Below, in pieces: positions 9,331 to 17,974 of a stretch of 64,000 bases of DNA. The DNA is taken from NCBI RefSeq assembly GCF_004795055.1, contig NZ_SSBJ01000006.1, positions 124,001-188,000 of the forward strand, given 5' to 3'. The position numbers and the translations under genes are program-made. The notes below the pieces were generated by a model. That model made no database searches. It was not told the DNA's origin and saw only the letters and a program-made list of their open reading frames with translations. Position 1 is the first letter of the stretch. Each line of letters starts with the position of its first letter. This stretch comes from Streptomyces sp. A1136. GTDB lineage: Bacteria > Actinomycetota > Actinomycetes > Streptomycetales > Streptomycetaceae.

Positions 9331-10116
9331 ATGACACAGGACGACACCGCACCGGAGAAGAAGACGCTCGACCTGAGCGTCGCTCAGATCGCCGGCTCCT
9401 CCCTCGCCACCGTCGCGGCGGCGTTGCTCGCCTCGAAGCTGGGCGTGTACGGGACCATCCTGGGCGCCGGTGTCGTGAGTGTCGTCGCCACCGCCGGGGG
9501 GCCCGTCATCCAGCACGTGTTCCGCCGCACCGGCGACCGGCTGCGCGGCGGCGGCCGCTTCGAGTCCCCCCGCCCGCGGTCGCCTCACCCGGGGTCGTCC
9601 CGCCCGCGGTCCACGCGCCCCCCGTCCGCCCGCCCGACCGCGGCGGGAGCCGACTACGGCGAGGCCACCGTCCACGGCACCCGCGTACGGGGTTGGAAGC
9701 GCACGGCCGTGGCATCGGGAGCCGCCTTCGCCCTGGCCGTCGGGGGGCTCGGCGCCTATGAGGCCGCTGCGGGCACCTCGATCAGCGACGGCGGTGGCAC
9801 GCTCCTCTCCGGCGGCACCCGCAAGGCCGCCGACCACCGGCAACCGGACCCGCCGGCGAGTCGGAACGACAAGGGCGGAACCGACAAGGGCGGAACCGGC
9901 GAGGACGAGGAGGGCAGGGACGGGACCGGCAAGGGCGGGGCAGCCTCCCCCGACCCCGCGCGCTCCACGGGTGGACGCAGCCCGGCGCCGGACCCGACCC
10001 CCTCGCGCTCGGCGGACCCCACGCCGACCCCGAGCCCGTCGACACCGGGCCCGAGGACCACCCCGCCGCCGACCCCCACACCGCCGACCCCGACAGCGGC
10101 GCCGGGTTCCCCGTGA
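9331..10116 (+). CDS. Two-TM membrane protein with Pro/Thr-rich extracytoplasmic tail
   Basis: A 261-residue protein. A hydrophobic stretch near residues 20-62 (glycine- and alanine-rich, possibly two helices) is followed by a basic Ser/Pro/Arg linker and a second membrane helix at about 127-147. A low-complexity tail of Asp/Gly/Lys then Pro-Thr-Pro-Ser repeats follows, resembling cell-wall-spanning linkers. No enzyme motif is visible. The ATG at 9331 has no close Shine-Dalgarno; GGAAGAGGAG lies about 30 bases upstream. The family appears Streptomyces-specific and its function is unknown. Confidence 0.62.
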   Translation: MTQDDTAPEKKTLDLSVAQIAGSSLATVAAALLASKLGVYGTILGAGVVSVVATAGGPVIQHVFRRTGDRLRGGGRFESPRPRSPHPGSSRPRSTRPPSARPTAAGADYGEATVHGTRVRGWKRTAVASGAAFALAVGGLGAYEAAAGTSISDGGGTLLSGGTRKAADHRQPDPPASRNDKGGTDKGGTGEDEEGRDGTGKGGAASPDPARSTGGRSPAPDPTPSRSADPTPTPSPSTPGPRTTPPPTPTPPTPTAAPGSP

Positions 10117-10123
10117 ACCGCCG

Positions 10124-11470
10124 TCAGGCGCCCAGGACCCGCCGCAGGTAGTCGTTGCCGAACAGCCGGTCCGGGTCCAGCCGGTCGCGCAGGGCGGTGA
10201 ACTCCCCGAAGCGGGGGTAGACCCGCGCGAAGTACTCGGCGTCCCGGGTGTGCACCTTGCCCCAGTGCGGCCGCCCCTCGTGCGCGGTGAAGATCCGCTC
10301 GGCGGCCGTGAAGTAGGCCTGGTAGGGGGTGCCCCGGTACATGTGCACCGCGATGTACGCCGTTTCCCGCCCCGAGGCCGTCGACAGGGTGATGTCGTCC
10401 GCCGGGGCCGTCCGCACCTCCACGGGGAAGCTGACCCGCAGAGGGGACCGGTCGACCATCGCCTTGAGTTCCCGCAGGGCCTCGACGACGTGCTCGCGGG
10501 GGAGCGCGTACTCCATCTCCACGAAGCGCACCCGGCGCGGGCTGGTGAACACCCTGTAGGGGATGTCCGTGTAGGTCCGCGCCGACAGCGCCCGGCTCGC
10601 GACCCGGGCGATGGCGGGGATGGTCGCCGGAACGGCGCGGCCGAGCGAGTTGACCACCTGGAAGAGGCCGTTGGACAGCAACTCGTCCTCGACCCACGCG
10701 CTGACCGCTCCGGGCGGGGCGGCCGGGCCCTGGCTGCGGTTGTTCCGCTTGGTGTTGCAGTTGCCGGTGTGCGGGAACCAGTAGAACTCGAAGTGCTCGT
10801 TCTCGGCGACGTGCTCGTCGAACTCGGCCGTGACCCGCTCGAAGCCCATCGGCTCCTCACGGGCGGTCAGGAAGAAGAGCGGCTCGACGGCGAAGGTCAC
10901 CGAGGTGACGATGCCGAGCGCCCCGATCCCGAGCCGCGCGGCCGCGAAGACCTCGGGGTTCTCCTTCTCCGAGCAGGCCAGCAGCCTGCCGTCCGCGGTC
11001 ACCAGTTCCAGGGCGCGGATCTGCGCGGCGATGGAAGCCGAGTCGCGGCCGGTGCCGTGGGTGCCGGTGCTGGTGGCGCCGGCGACCGTCTGTTCCATGA
11101 TGTCGCCCATGTTGGTGAGCGACAGGCTTTCCCGCGCCAAGGCCACGTTCAGGTCCTTGAGCACGGTGCCCGCCGCCACCGTGACGGTGCCGGCGGTCCG
11201 GTCGATCGAGGTGATCCCCCGCAACGCCTGGGGGCGGATGAGCACCCCGTCGGTGGCGGCGGCCGCGGTGAAGGAGTGGCCGGTGCCGACCGCCTTCACC
11301 CGCAGGCCCTCCTCGGCGGCCCGGCGGACCGCCTCCCGCAGCTCCCCGACCGTGGTCGGGGCCACCACCCGGGCGGGCGTCGCGCTGACGTTCCCCGCCC
11401 AGTTACGCCACGCGGTCGGCGTCTTCGCCGCCCCGGCCGGCCCGTTCCGCCCTGCTGTCGCCGTCCCCAT
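10124..11470 (-). CDS. FAD-linked oxidoreductase, D-arabinono-1,4-lactone oxidase family
   Basis: A 448-residue flavoprotein of the VAO/PCMH fold. The FAD-binding domain (about 30-200) has VKAVGTGHSF, whose His is the usual covalent FAD attachment point, and GATSTGTHGTG. The C-terminal ALO domain ends with the family motif PHWGKVH (about residue 400). Relatives oxidise sugar lactones or alditols with O2. The start ATG 11470 lies inside the upstream MFS gene but has a strong GGGGAGGAG site, so the 68-bp overlap looks real. Probably co-transcribed with that transporter. Confidence 0.85.
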   Translation of the reverse strand: MGTATAGRNGPAGAAKTPTAWRNWAGNVSATPARVVAPTTVGELREAVRRAAEEGLRVKAVGTGHSFTAAAATDGVLIRPQALRGITSIDRTAGTVTVAAGTVLKDLNVALARESLSLTNMGDIMEQTVAGATSTGTHGTGRDSASIAAQIRALELVTADGRLLACSEKENPEVFAAARLGIGALGIVTSVTFAVEPLFFLTAREEPMGFERVTAEFDEHVAENEHFEFYWFPHTGNCNTKRNNRSQGPAAPPGAVSAWVEDELLSNGLFQVVNSLGRAVPATIPAIARVASRALSARTYTDIPYRVFTSPRRVRFVEMEYALPREHVVEALRELKAMVDRSPLRVSFPVEVRTAPADDITLSTASGRETAYIAVHMYRGTPYQAYFTAAERIFTAHEGRPHWGKVHTRDAEYFARVYPRFGEFTALRDRLDPDRLFGNDYLRRVLGA

Positions 11471-12674
11471 CGGTAGCTGGCTCCTCCCCTTGCGCCGGCC
11501 TCGTCAGCCGGCGGTAACCCGCGAACGCCACCGCCGCCGCGGCCGCTCCCGCCGACATGGAGACGACGTACCCGCTCTTGGCGCCGGCCGCGTCGATGAC
11601 CAGGCCGGCCACGGAGGAGCCGACCGCGACACCGACCGCGAGGCCGGTGCTGATCCAGGTCATGCCCTCGGTCAGCTTCGCGCGTGGTACGTGCGCCTCG
11701 ATCAGGGCCATCGTGGTGATCATCGTGGGAGCGATGGCGAGGCCCGAGACGAAGAGCGCCACGGCCAGAAACGGCAAGTTCCCGGCCAGTAGGAGGGGGA
11801 TCATACTCACGCCCATCGCACAGATGCCCAGTACCCATCGGCGTTCGGCCGTTCCCTTGAGGTGCAGCAGGCCGAACACGATGCCCGCGAGGCAGGAGCC
11901 GAGGGCCCACACGGCGAGGATCACGCTCGCGAGTGGTTTGTGGCCCCGCTCGTCGGCGAAGGCCAGCGTGGCGACGTCGATCGAGCCGAAGATCGCCCCC
12001 GTCGCCACGAACGTGCCCATCAGCACCTGGAGTCCGGGCGAGCGCAGTGCCGACGTCCGGTCCCCGTGTTCCTCGTGCGGGTGGGGCCGCGGTTCCGTCG
12101 CCCGCTGCGCCGTCAGCCACCAGACGCCCACCAGCAGACACAGGGCGGCGACCAGCGGTCCCGCCTCCGGGAACCAGGTCGTGGACAGGGAGATGGCGAT
12201 GATCGGGCCGAAGATGAAACAGATCTCATCGACCACTGATTCGAAGGAGTACGCCGTGTGCAGGCTGGGGGTGTCCCGGTAGATCGCCGTCCACCGGGCG
12301 CGGACCATCGAACCCACGCTCGGGACGCAGCCCGCCAGGACGGAGAAGGCGAAGAGCGTCCAGTCGGGCCAGCCCTTCGCCGCGGCGACCAGCAGACCGG
12401 CCACCGCCGCGACCGCGAAGAGGGTCGCGGGGCGCAGTACGCGCCGTTGTCCGTAGCGGTCGACCAGTTTGGAGACCTGGGGGCCGACGGCCGCGGCGGA
12501 CAGGGCGAGGGTCCCGGTGAGGGCGCTCGCCAGCCCGTAGCGGCCGGTGATCTCCGAGATCATCGTCAGGATGCCGACGCCCACCATGGAGAGCGGCATG
12601 CGACCGATGAGCCCGGCGGCGCTGAACCCCTTGGTGCCAGGGGCGGCGAAGATCGCGCGGTAGGGACTGGGCAC
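11403..12674 (-). CDS. MFS transporter
   Basis: A 423-residue major facilitator superfamily protein with about 12 membrane helices, the VDRYGQRRVLRP loop between helices 2 and 3 (motif A-like), and a central cytoplasmic loop rich in His/Glu/Arg (about 195-212). It ends with a hydrophilic tail that overlaps the flavoprotein gene. The substrate is unknown. It is divergent from ferrochelatase, with a palindrome resembling an iron box in the 168-bp gap, so iron-linked control of either gene is conceivable but unproven. Confidence 0.8.
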   Translation of the reverse strand: MPSPYRAIFAAPGTKGFSAAGLIGRMPLSMVGVGILTMISEITGRYGLASALTGTLALSAAAVGPQVSKLVDRYGQRRVLRPATLFAVAAVAGLLVAAAKGWPDWTLFAFSVLAGCVPSVGSMVRARWTAIYRDTPSLHTAYSFESVVDEICFIFGPIIAISLSTTWFPEAGPLVAALCLLVGVWWLTAQRATEPRPHPHEEHGDRTSALRSPGLQVLMGTFVATGAIFGSIDVATLAFADERGHKPLASVILAVWALGSCLAGIVFGLLHLKGTAERRWVLGICAMGVSMIPLLLAGNLPFLAVALFVSGLAIAPTMITTMALIEAHVPRAKLTEGMTWISTGLAVGVAVGSSVAGLVIDAAGAKSGYVVSMSAGAAAAAVAFAGYRRLTRPAQGEEPATDGDGDSRAERAGRGGEDADRVA

Positions 12675-12756
12675 GGGCCCTCCGTAAGGGACGTCAATGG
12701 CCTCTACAGGTTACGACCGCCGACAAGGCACCCGCATGGCGAGAAAACGGACTGAA

Positions 12757-12772
12757 GTAAGGGTGACCTTAC
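12757..12772. promoter_or_regulatory. Inverted repeat resembling a DtxR/DmdR iron box
   Basis: GTAAGG-GTGA-CCTTAC sits between the MFS gene and ferrochelatase. A 19-base alignment over 12753-12771 matches the DtxR-family consensus (TTAGG...CCTAA type) at about 12 positions. Iron-responsive control of heme synthesis or the transporter is an inference. Confidence 0.4.
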
Positions 12773-12842
12773 CTCGCGGAATGCGGGCCCGACGGCCGGG
12801 TCCGGTTCCCGCCGCGGCCCGCCTGGTGGCAGGATTCGACGC

Positions 12843-13982
12843 ATGTCCGACCAGCTACGCGCACCCGATGCCGGCCCCTACGACGCCCTGCTGCTGCTCT
12901 CTTTCGGCGGTCCCGAGGGTCCCGACGACGTCGTGCCGTTCCTGGAGAACGTCACGCGCGGGCGCGGCATCCCGCGCGAGCGGCTCAAGGAAGTCGGGCA
13001 GCACTACTTCGGCTTCGGCGGGGTCAGCCCCATCAACGGCCAGAACCGCGAGCTGCTGGACGCCCTGCGCAAGGACTTCGCCGAGCATGGGCTGGACCTG
13101 CCCGTCTACTGGGGCAACCGGAACTGGGCCCCGTACCTCACCGATGTGCTGCGGGAGATGGCCGCCGACGGGCGCCGCCGCATCGCGGTGCTCGCCACCA
13201 GCGCGTACGCCTCGTACTCGGGCTGCCGGCAGTACCGGGAGAACCTCGCCGACGCGCTCGCCACGCTCGCGCAGGAGGGCGTGGCCGAGCTTCCGAAGAT
13301 GGACAAGCTGCGGCACTACTTCAACCACCCGGGCTTCGTGCGGCCGATGATCGACGGGGTGCTCGCCTCCCTGGCCGCCCTGCCGCGAGAGGTCCGCGCC
13401 GGCGCCCACCTGGCCTTCACCACGCACTCCATCCCGACGGCGGCCGCCGACACCTCCGGCCCCGTCGAGGAGCACGGCGACGGCGGCGCGTACGTCAAGG
13501 AGCACCTCGACGTCGCCGGGCTGATCGCGGACGCGGTGCGCGCCGAGACGGGGACCGAACTGCCCTGGGAACTGGTCTACCAGTCGCGCAGCGGCGCTCC
13601 CCACATCCCCTGGCTGGAACCGGACATCTGCGACCACCTGGAAGCCCTTCACGAGGCGGGCGCCCCGGCGGTGGTGATGGTGCCTATCGGTTTCGTCTCG
13701 GACCACATGGAGGTCCTGTACGACCTCGACACCGAGGCGACGGCCAAGGCCGCCGAACTGGGGCTGCCCGTCGCCCGGTCCGCGACGGTCGGCGCCGACC
13801 CGCGTTTCGCGGCGGCGGTACGGGACCTCGTGCTGGAGCGGGCGGCCGTCGAACGCGGTGAGACGGTGGAGCGGTGCGCTCTCGGGGCGCTCGGCCCCAG
13901 CCACGACCTCTGCGCGGTGGGCTGCTGTCCCGCGCGGGCACCCCGGCCGGCGGCCGCGGGTGTCGACAGTCCGTACGCGTAG
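12843..13982 (+). CDS. hemH: Ferrochelatase (coproporphyrin ferrochelatase type)
   Basis: A 379-residue class I ferrochelatase, which in Gram-positive bacteria inserts Fe2+ into coproporphyrin III. The N-terminal [11 protein letters not shown] motif is typical, the catalytic His is in FTTHSIP, and a second-half [13 protein letters not shown] motif is present. A C-terminal cysteine cluster (CALG..., LCAVGCC) together with SGCRQY fits the [2Fe-2S] ligands found in actinobacterial enzymes. ATG 12843 follows CAGGAT by 7 nt, consistent with a leaderless start. The inositol phosphatase gene follows after 14 bp. Confidence 0.92.
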   Translation: MSDQLRAPDAGPYDALLLLSFGGPEGPDDVVPFLENVTRGRGIPRERLKEVGQHYFGFGGVSPINGQNRELLDALRKDFAEHGLDLPVYWGNRNWAPYLTDVLREMAADGRRRIAVLATSAYASYSGCRQYRENLADALATLAQEGVAELPKMDKLRHYFNHPGFVRPMIDGVLASLAALPREVRAGAHLAFTTHSIPTAAADTSGPVEEHGDGGAYVKEHLDVAGLIADAVRAETGTELPWELVYQSRSGAPHIPWLEPDICDHLEALHEAGAPAVVMVPIGFVSDHMEVLYDLDTEATAKAAELGLPVARSATVGADPRFAAAVRDLVLERAAVERGETVERCALGALGPSHDLCAVGCCPARAPRPAAAGVDSPYA

Positions 13983-13996
13983 GGAGTGGGACCGAC

Positions 13997-14812
13997 ATGG
14001 GCATCGACGAACAGGCCGCGGAACTCAGGGCGGAGCTGCTGGCGGTGGGGCTGGACGCCGCCCGCCGGGCCGGCGAGCTGCTGCGGGACGGCCGGCCGGC
14101 GGACCTGGCGGTGGCCGCGACCAAGTCCAGCCCGATCGACGTGGTGACCGAGATGGACATCGCGGCGGAGAAGCTGATCACGAGCATCCTCGCGGAGCGC
14201 AGACCGGAGGACGGGCTGCTGGGCGAGGAGGGCGCCGACAGCCCGGGGACGAGCGGCGTGCGGTGGATCGTGGACCCGCTGGACGGCACCGTGAACTACC
14301 TGTACGACCTGCCCAGTTGGAGCGTCTCGATCGCCGCCGAGTACGGCGGCGAGACGGTGGTCGGCGTGGTCGCGGCGCCGATGCGCTCGGAGACCTACCA
14401 CGCGGTGCTCGGCGAGGGGGCCTGGCTGGGGGACCGGCGGCTGCGGTGCCGCGCCGCCGCGCCGCTGGACCAGGCGCTGGTGGCGACCGGGTTCGCCTAC
14501 CTCCAGAACCGCAAGGAGCAGCAGGCCGAGGTGGCCCGGCGGATTCTCCCGAGGGTGCGGGACATCCGCCGCGCCGGGTCGGCGGCCCTGGACCTCTGCG
14601 ACGTCGCCGCCGGACGGCTGGACGGGTACTACGAGCGGGGGCTGAACCCCTGGGACCTCGCCGCCGGAGCGCTCATCGCCCGGGAGGCCGGCGCGGTGAC
14701 GGGCGGCCGGCCGGGTGAACCGGCCTCGGGGGAGCTGGCGCTGGCCGCCACCCCGGCCGTGTTCGCCTCGCTCCAGCCGTTGCTGGAGGAAGCCGGGGCC
14801 TGGCACGACTGA
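13997..14812 (+). CDS. Inositol monophosphatase family protein (SuhB-like)
   Basis: A 271-residue Mg2+-dependent, Li+-sensitive sugar phosphatase fold. The metal-binding Glu is in LGEEG, motif A is DPLDGTVNY, and motif B is NPWDLAAG. The likely substrate is myo-inositol 1-phosphate or a related sugar phosphate. ATG 13997 has AGGGAG 9-13 bases upstream; the longer frame into hemH is not supported. M. tuberculosis has suhB at the comparable position near dut, which supports orthology. Confidence 0.88.
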   Translation: MGIDEQAAELRAELLAVGLDAARRAGELLRDGRPADLAVAATKSSPIDVVTEMDIAAEKLITSILAERRPEDGLLGEEGADSPGTSGVRWIVDPLDGTVNYLYDLPSWSVSIAAEYGGETVVGVVAAPMRSETYHAVLGEGAWLGDRRLRCRAAAPLDQALVATGFAYLQNRKEQQAEVARRILPRVRDIRRAGSAALDLCDVAAGRLDGYYERGLNPWDLAAGALIAREAGAVTGGRPGEPASGELALAATPAVFASLQPLLEEAGAWHD

Positions 14813-14851
14813 CCCCCGGGGCGCCGCGCGCGACGGACACCGCGCACGAAG

Positions 14852-14884
14852 GGACCCCGACCGCCCTGAGGGCGGCCGGGGTCC
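14852..14884. terminator. Bidirectional hairpin terminator
   Basis: A 15-bp stem (14852-14866 with 14870-14884, one A-C mismatch) with a TGA loop, between the convergent inositol phosphatase gene and the 55-codon gene. There is no strong U-tract, as is usual in Streptomyces. Confidence 0.65.
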
Positions 14885-14933
14885 GAGAAGCAATGTGATC
14901 CGATCCGGGGAGTACCGGGTCGAGAGGTGTCGG

Positions 14934-15101
14934 TCAGGCGGCGGTGACCGGCACGCCGTGTTCGGCCGCGAGGCGCTGGAGGTCCTCCAGCTCCGCCTGT
15001 TCCACGTCTGCGAGGTAGTCGTCGCCCGTCTCGCGGGCCTTGCTCAGGTCCGACTGCGTGGCGCTGATGCGCTGCAGGAGACCCGCGGTGAATGCGTCCA
15101 T
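14934..15101 (-). CDS. Conserved small acidic protein, 55 residues
   Basis: A 55-residue frame, MDAFTAGLLQRI...GVPVTAA, with strong codon bias and a GAGGGGG ribosome binding site upstream of ATG 15101. The protein is predicted to be an acidic helical hairpin (KARETGDDYLADVEQAELEDL). It has no Cys, membrane segment or signal. It sits between the inositol phosphatase and cutR. Terminator position, codon usage and start site all favour a real gene that automated callers may miss. Function unknown. Confidence 0.72.
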   Translation of the reverse strand: MDAFTAGLLQRISATQSDLSKARETGDDYLADVEQAELEDLQRLAAEHGVPVTAA

Positions 15102-15369
15102 GGTGGGTGCGCCCCCTCTTCGTGGGTCGCGGCGGCTCAGCCCGTGGCGGGTCCGCCGTCAGGAGTGGATGGGGATGGGGTGTTACATCGTCCTCCCCGG
15201 CACCCTGGCCGCAGAAACCTCGTACGCCCATCGAATCCTCGGCTCCGTTCCCGCGGCGTCTGTCGCGGGAGGCGCTCAGGGGCGCCTTACAGCCGGTTTA
15301 TCGCCGAAACGGGCAGGATGGGCGACGCAATACACGTGTGCCCTTCTGGGCTCGAAGGAAGGAAACGAC

Positions 15370-16023
15370 GTGCGCGTACTCGTCGTCGAGGACGAGCAGC
15401 TGCTCGCCGATGCGGTGGCCACCGGCCTGCGCCGGGAGGCCATGGCCGTGGACGTCGTGTACGACGGCGCCGCGGCCCTGGAGCGCGTCGGAGTGAACGA
15501 CTACGACGTGGTCGTGCTCGACCGGGACCTCCCGCTCGTCCACGGGGACGACGTCTGCCGCAAGATCGTTGAGCTCGGCATGCCGACGCGCGTGCTGATG
15601 CTCACGGCCTCCGGGGACGTCAGCGACCGGGTCGAGGGGTTGGAGCTCGGGGCGGACGACTACCTGCCCAAGCCGTTCGCCTTCACCGAACTGACCGCCC
15701 GCGTGCGCGCCCTGGGCCGGCGTACGACGGTCGCCCTGCCGCCCGTACTGGAACGCGCCGGGATCAAGCTGGACCCGAACCGGCGAGAGGTGTTCCGGGA
15801 GGGCAGGGAGGTGCAGCTGGCGCCGAAGGAGTTCGCGGTCCTGGAGGTCCTCATGCGCAGCGAGGGAACCGTCGTCTCCGCGGAGCAGCTGCTGGAGAAG
15901 GCCTGGGACGAGAACACCGACCCGTTCACGAACGTGGTGCGCGTGACGGTCATGACCTTGCGCCGCAAACTCGGCGAGCCGCCCGTCATCGTGACCGTGC
16001 CGGGCTCCGGATACCGGATCTGA
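15370..16023 (+). CDS. cutR: Response regulator CutR
   Basis: A 217-residue OmpR/PhoB-family regulator. The receiver domain (1-115) has the acidic pair in VEDE, phosphoacceptor Asp in VVLDRDLP and the conserved Lys in LPKPF. The C-terminal winged helix (about 125-217) ends in PGSGYRI. It starts with GTG 15370 behind GAAGGAA. Together with cutS it forms the Streptomyces CutRS system, first linked to antibiotic repression and later to the extracellular protein-folding stress response. Four bases separate it from cutS. Confidence 0.93.
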   Translation: MRVLVVEDEQLLADAVATGLRREAMAVDVVYDGAAALERVGVNDYDVVVLDRDLPLVHGDDVCRKIVELGMPTRVLMLTASGDVSDRVEGLELGADDYLPKPFAFTELTARVRALGRRTTVALPPVLERAGIKLDPNRREVFREGREVQLAPKEFAVLEVLMRSEGTVVSAEQLLEKAWDENTDPFTNVVRVTVMTLRRKLGEPPVIVTVPGSGYRI

Positions 16024-16027
16024 GGCC

Positions 16028-17272
16028 ATGGCAGCGACTCCGGCGCCACCGACGGCACCACCGAAACCGACCTGGGACCCCGGCCCGCCCGAGGGTCCTT
16101 TCCCGTGGCTGCGGCCGACCATCCGCATACGCCTCACCCTGCTGTACGGCGGGATGTTCCTCATCGCGGGAATCCTGCTGCTGTCGATCATCTACCTGCT
16201 GGCGGCGCAGGCGCTGCGGGAGGGCAACGCCCTGCCCTTCAAGATCGTCGGCGGTACGAAGATCGAGGTCACCAGCACGACCTGCTCCGGCGTGGGCGCC
16301 GACATGTCGTTCGACCAGTTCTACTCGGCGATCAGCCAGTGCATCTTCGACCAGCGCCGGCACGCCCTCGACGACCTGCTGAGCCGGTCCCTGATGGCCC
16401 TGCTCGGCCTGAGCATCATCGCCTTCGCCTTCGGCTACGCGATGGCCGGACGGGTGCTGTCGCCGCTGGGCAAGATCACCCGTACCGCCCGCCGGGTGGT
16501 CGGCACCGACCTGACCCGGCGGATCGAGCTGGACGGCCCGGACGACGAGCTCAAGGAGCTCGCCGACACCTTCGACGAGATGCTCGACCGGCTGGAACGG
16601 GCCTTCACCGCCCAACAGAGGTTCGTCGCGAACGCCTCGCACGAACTGCGCACCCCGCTCGCCATCAACCGGACCCTGCTGGAGGTGCACCTCTCCGACC
16701 CGGGGGCACCGGTGGAGCTCCAGCAGCTCGGCAAGACGCTCCTGGCCACCAACGAGCGCAGCGAGCAGCTGGTCGAGGGACTGCTGCTGCTCGCCCGCAG
16801 CGAGAACCAGATCGTCGAGCGCAAGCCCGTGGACCTGGCGGAGGTCGCCTCGCGCGCCATCGACCAGGCGCGGGCGGAGGCCGCGGCGAAGGGTGTGGAG
16901 ATCCGCGGCGAGCGGTTGCCGGCCGTCGTCCAGGGCAATGGCGTGCTGCTGGAGCGGATCGCCCTGAACCTGGTGCAGAACGCCGTCCGGTACAACGTGC
17001 CGGAGGGAGGCTGGGTGGAGGTCGCGACCGAGATGGGGCACGGTCAGGCGGTGCTTCTCGTATCGAACACGGGTCCCGTGGTTCCCGCGTACGAGGTGGA
17101 CAACCTCTTCGAGCCGTTCAGGCGGCTGCGTACGGAGCGAACGGGCAGTGACAAGGGTGTGGGGCTCGGCCTGTCCATCGCGCGCTCCGTGGCGCGCGCA
17201 CACGGCGGCCGCATCCAGGCGACCCCACGGGAGGGCGGTGGCCTCGTGATGCGTGTCACTTTGCCCCTCTGA
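16028..17272 (+). CDS. cutS: Sensor histidine kinase CutS
   Basis: A 414-residue membrane kinase. TM1 is about 35-60, a short extracellular loop (61-120) contains only two cysteines, Cys86 and Cys105, TM2 is about 122-143, then HAMP, and HisKA with His205 in NASHELRTP. HATPase_c motifs NLVQNAVRYN and GVGLGLSIARSV follow. In CutS the paired extracellular cysteines are proposed to sense disulfide formation and thus secretion stress. Pro-rich N-terminus. Start ATG 16028 has GAGG close upstream, coupled to cutR. Confidence 0.93.
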   Translation: MAATPAPPTAPPKPTWDPGPPEGPFPWLRPTIRIRLTLLYGGMFLIAGILLLSIIYLLAAQALREGNALPFKIVGGTKIEVTSTTCSGVGADMSFDQFYSAISQCIFDQRRHALDDLLSRSLMALLGLSIIAFAFGYAMAGRVLSPLGKITRTARRVVGTDLTRRIELDGPDDELKELADTFDEMLDRLERAFTAQQRFVANASHELRTPLAINRTLLEVHLSDPGAPVELQQLGKTLLATNERSEQLVEGLLLLARSENQIVERKPVDLAEVASRAIDQARAEAAAKGVEIRGERLPAVVQGNGVLLERIALNLVQNAVRYNVPEGGWVEVATEMGHGQAVLLVSNTGPVVPAYEVDNLFEPFRRLRTERTGSDKGVGLGLSIARSVARAHGGRIQATPREGGGLVMRVTLPL

Positions 17273-17304
17273 GCAGGGTGTGCCCGTGTTCGCTTTTGGC
17301 TGAA

Positions 17305-17321
17305 TCGGCCGAACCGGCCGA
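17305..17321 (+). terminator. Short hairpin after cutS
   Basis: A 7-bp perfect stem (17305-17311 with 17315-17321) and a 3-nt loop about 33 bp after the cutS stop; no U-tract. A plausible but weak terminator. Confidence 0.4.
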
Positions 17322-17343
17322 GGGGCATCCCGGGAAATCGCTG

Positions 17344-17357
17344 TGTGATCGATCACA
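17344..17357. promoter_or_regulatory. 14-bp perfect palindrome TGTGATCGATCACA
   Basis: A fully symmetric site in the 393-bp gap between cutS and the DUF4193 gene. Its half-site resembles Crp/Fnr-type TGTGA, but the spacing is two bases shorter than a Crp site. Candidate operator for an unidentified dimeric regulator. Confidence 0.45.
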
Positions 17358-17508
17358 TGAGCGAGTGTCCGGCTGTGCGCGTTCAGTGACCCCAGGAAGG
17401 CCGGAACGCCCGGGAAGTCCGGGTTTCCGGCCCCCCGAATGGCGGGAAATACACGGGGTGGCATGCGTGCAAGGCGGCCTCCGGACCGTGTACGGTCCCG
17501 GTCGTCAT

Positions 17509-17589
17509 CCCAGCCGCAAGCTCCTTCCGGGGCCCGGCTGGGTGTCGATTGAGTAACAGACCTTGATGTGAGGCAAAATCTCCGCCTCA
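17509..17589 (+). promoter_or_regulatory. Two hairpins in the probable 5' leader of the DUF4193 gene
   Basis: CCCAGCC (17509-17515) pairs with GGCTGGG (17536-17542), and TGAGGC (17569-17574) pairs with GCCTCA (17584-17589) around an A-rich loop. They lie 75-155 bp before the start codon. They could be leader RNA structures or operators; no known riboswitch is recognised. Confidence 0.3.
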
Positions 17590-17665
17590 GGTCGGGCACA
17601 AGTCCGGCCTCTCGCGCGTTACGTGCGCTGAGACACCGCTAAATCCCAGAGGGGGAGAGCGAACC

Positions 17666-17962
17666 ATGGCAACGGACTACGACACTCCGCGCAAGACCGA
17701 CGACGACGTAGACAACGACAGCATCGAAGAGCTGAAGGCTCGGCGCAACGAGAAGTCCCACTCGAATGTGGACGTGGACGACTTCGACGCGGCGGAAGGC
17801 ATGGAGCTTCCCGGTGCGGACCTCTCCAACGAGGAGCTGGCCGTCCGGGTCCTGCCCAAGCAGGCCGACGAGTTCACCTGCATGAGCTGCTTCCTGGTGC
17901 ACCACCGCAGCCAGCTGGCCCGGGAGAAGAACGGCCAGCCGATCTGTCGCGACTGCGACTGA
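17666..17962 (+). CDS. DUF4193 zinc-ribbon protein
   Basis: A 98-residue, very acidic protein with two CxxC pairs (Cys72/Cys75 and Cys94/Cys97) forming a C-terminal zinc ribbon, as in the actinobacterial DUF4193 family (M. tuberculosis Rv2699c type). Lys/Arg clusters near residue 25 break the acidic N-terminus. Function is unknown; related small zinc ribbons often bind RNA polymerase or nucleic acid. A strong GGGGGAGAG site precedes ATG 17666. It is monocistronic or coupled to the next gene 12 bp downstream. Confidence 0.88.
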   Translation: MATDYDTPRKTDDDVDNDSIEELKARRNEKSHSNVDVDDFDAAEGMELPGADLSNEELAVRVLPKQADEFTCMSCFLVHHRSQLAREKNGQPICRDCD

Positions 17963-17974
17963 GAGGCCTCGGCC

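Noticed and set aside
9331..10116. Cell-wall hydrolase or lipoprotein assignment
   Set aside because: The Pro/Thr tail looks cell-wall spanning, but there is no lipobox, hydrolase motif or sorting signal.
17344..17357. Crp/Fnr binding site
   Set aside because: The half-sites look right, but the spacing between them is two bases too short for the usual Crp motif; kept only as an unassigned palindrome.
17278..17556. A 92-codon frame between cutS and the DUF4193 gene
   Set aside because: It has weak coding bias, no ribosome binding site, and runs across the palindrome and hairpins.
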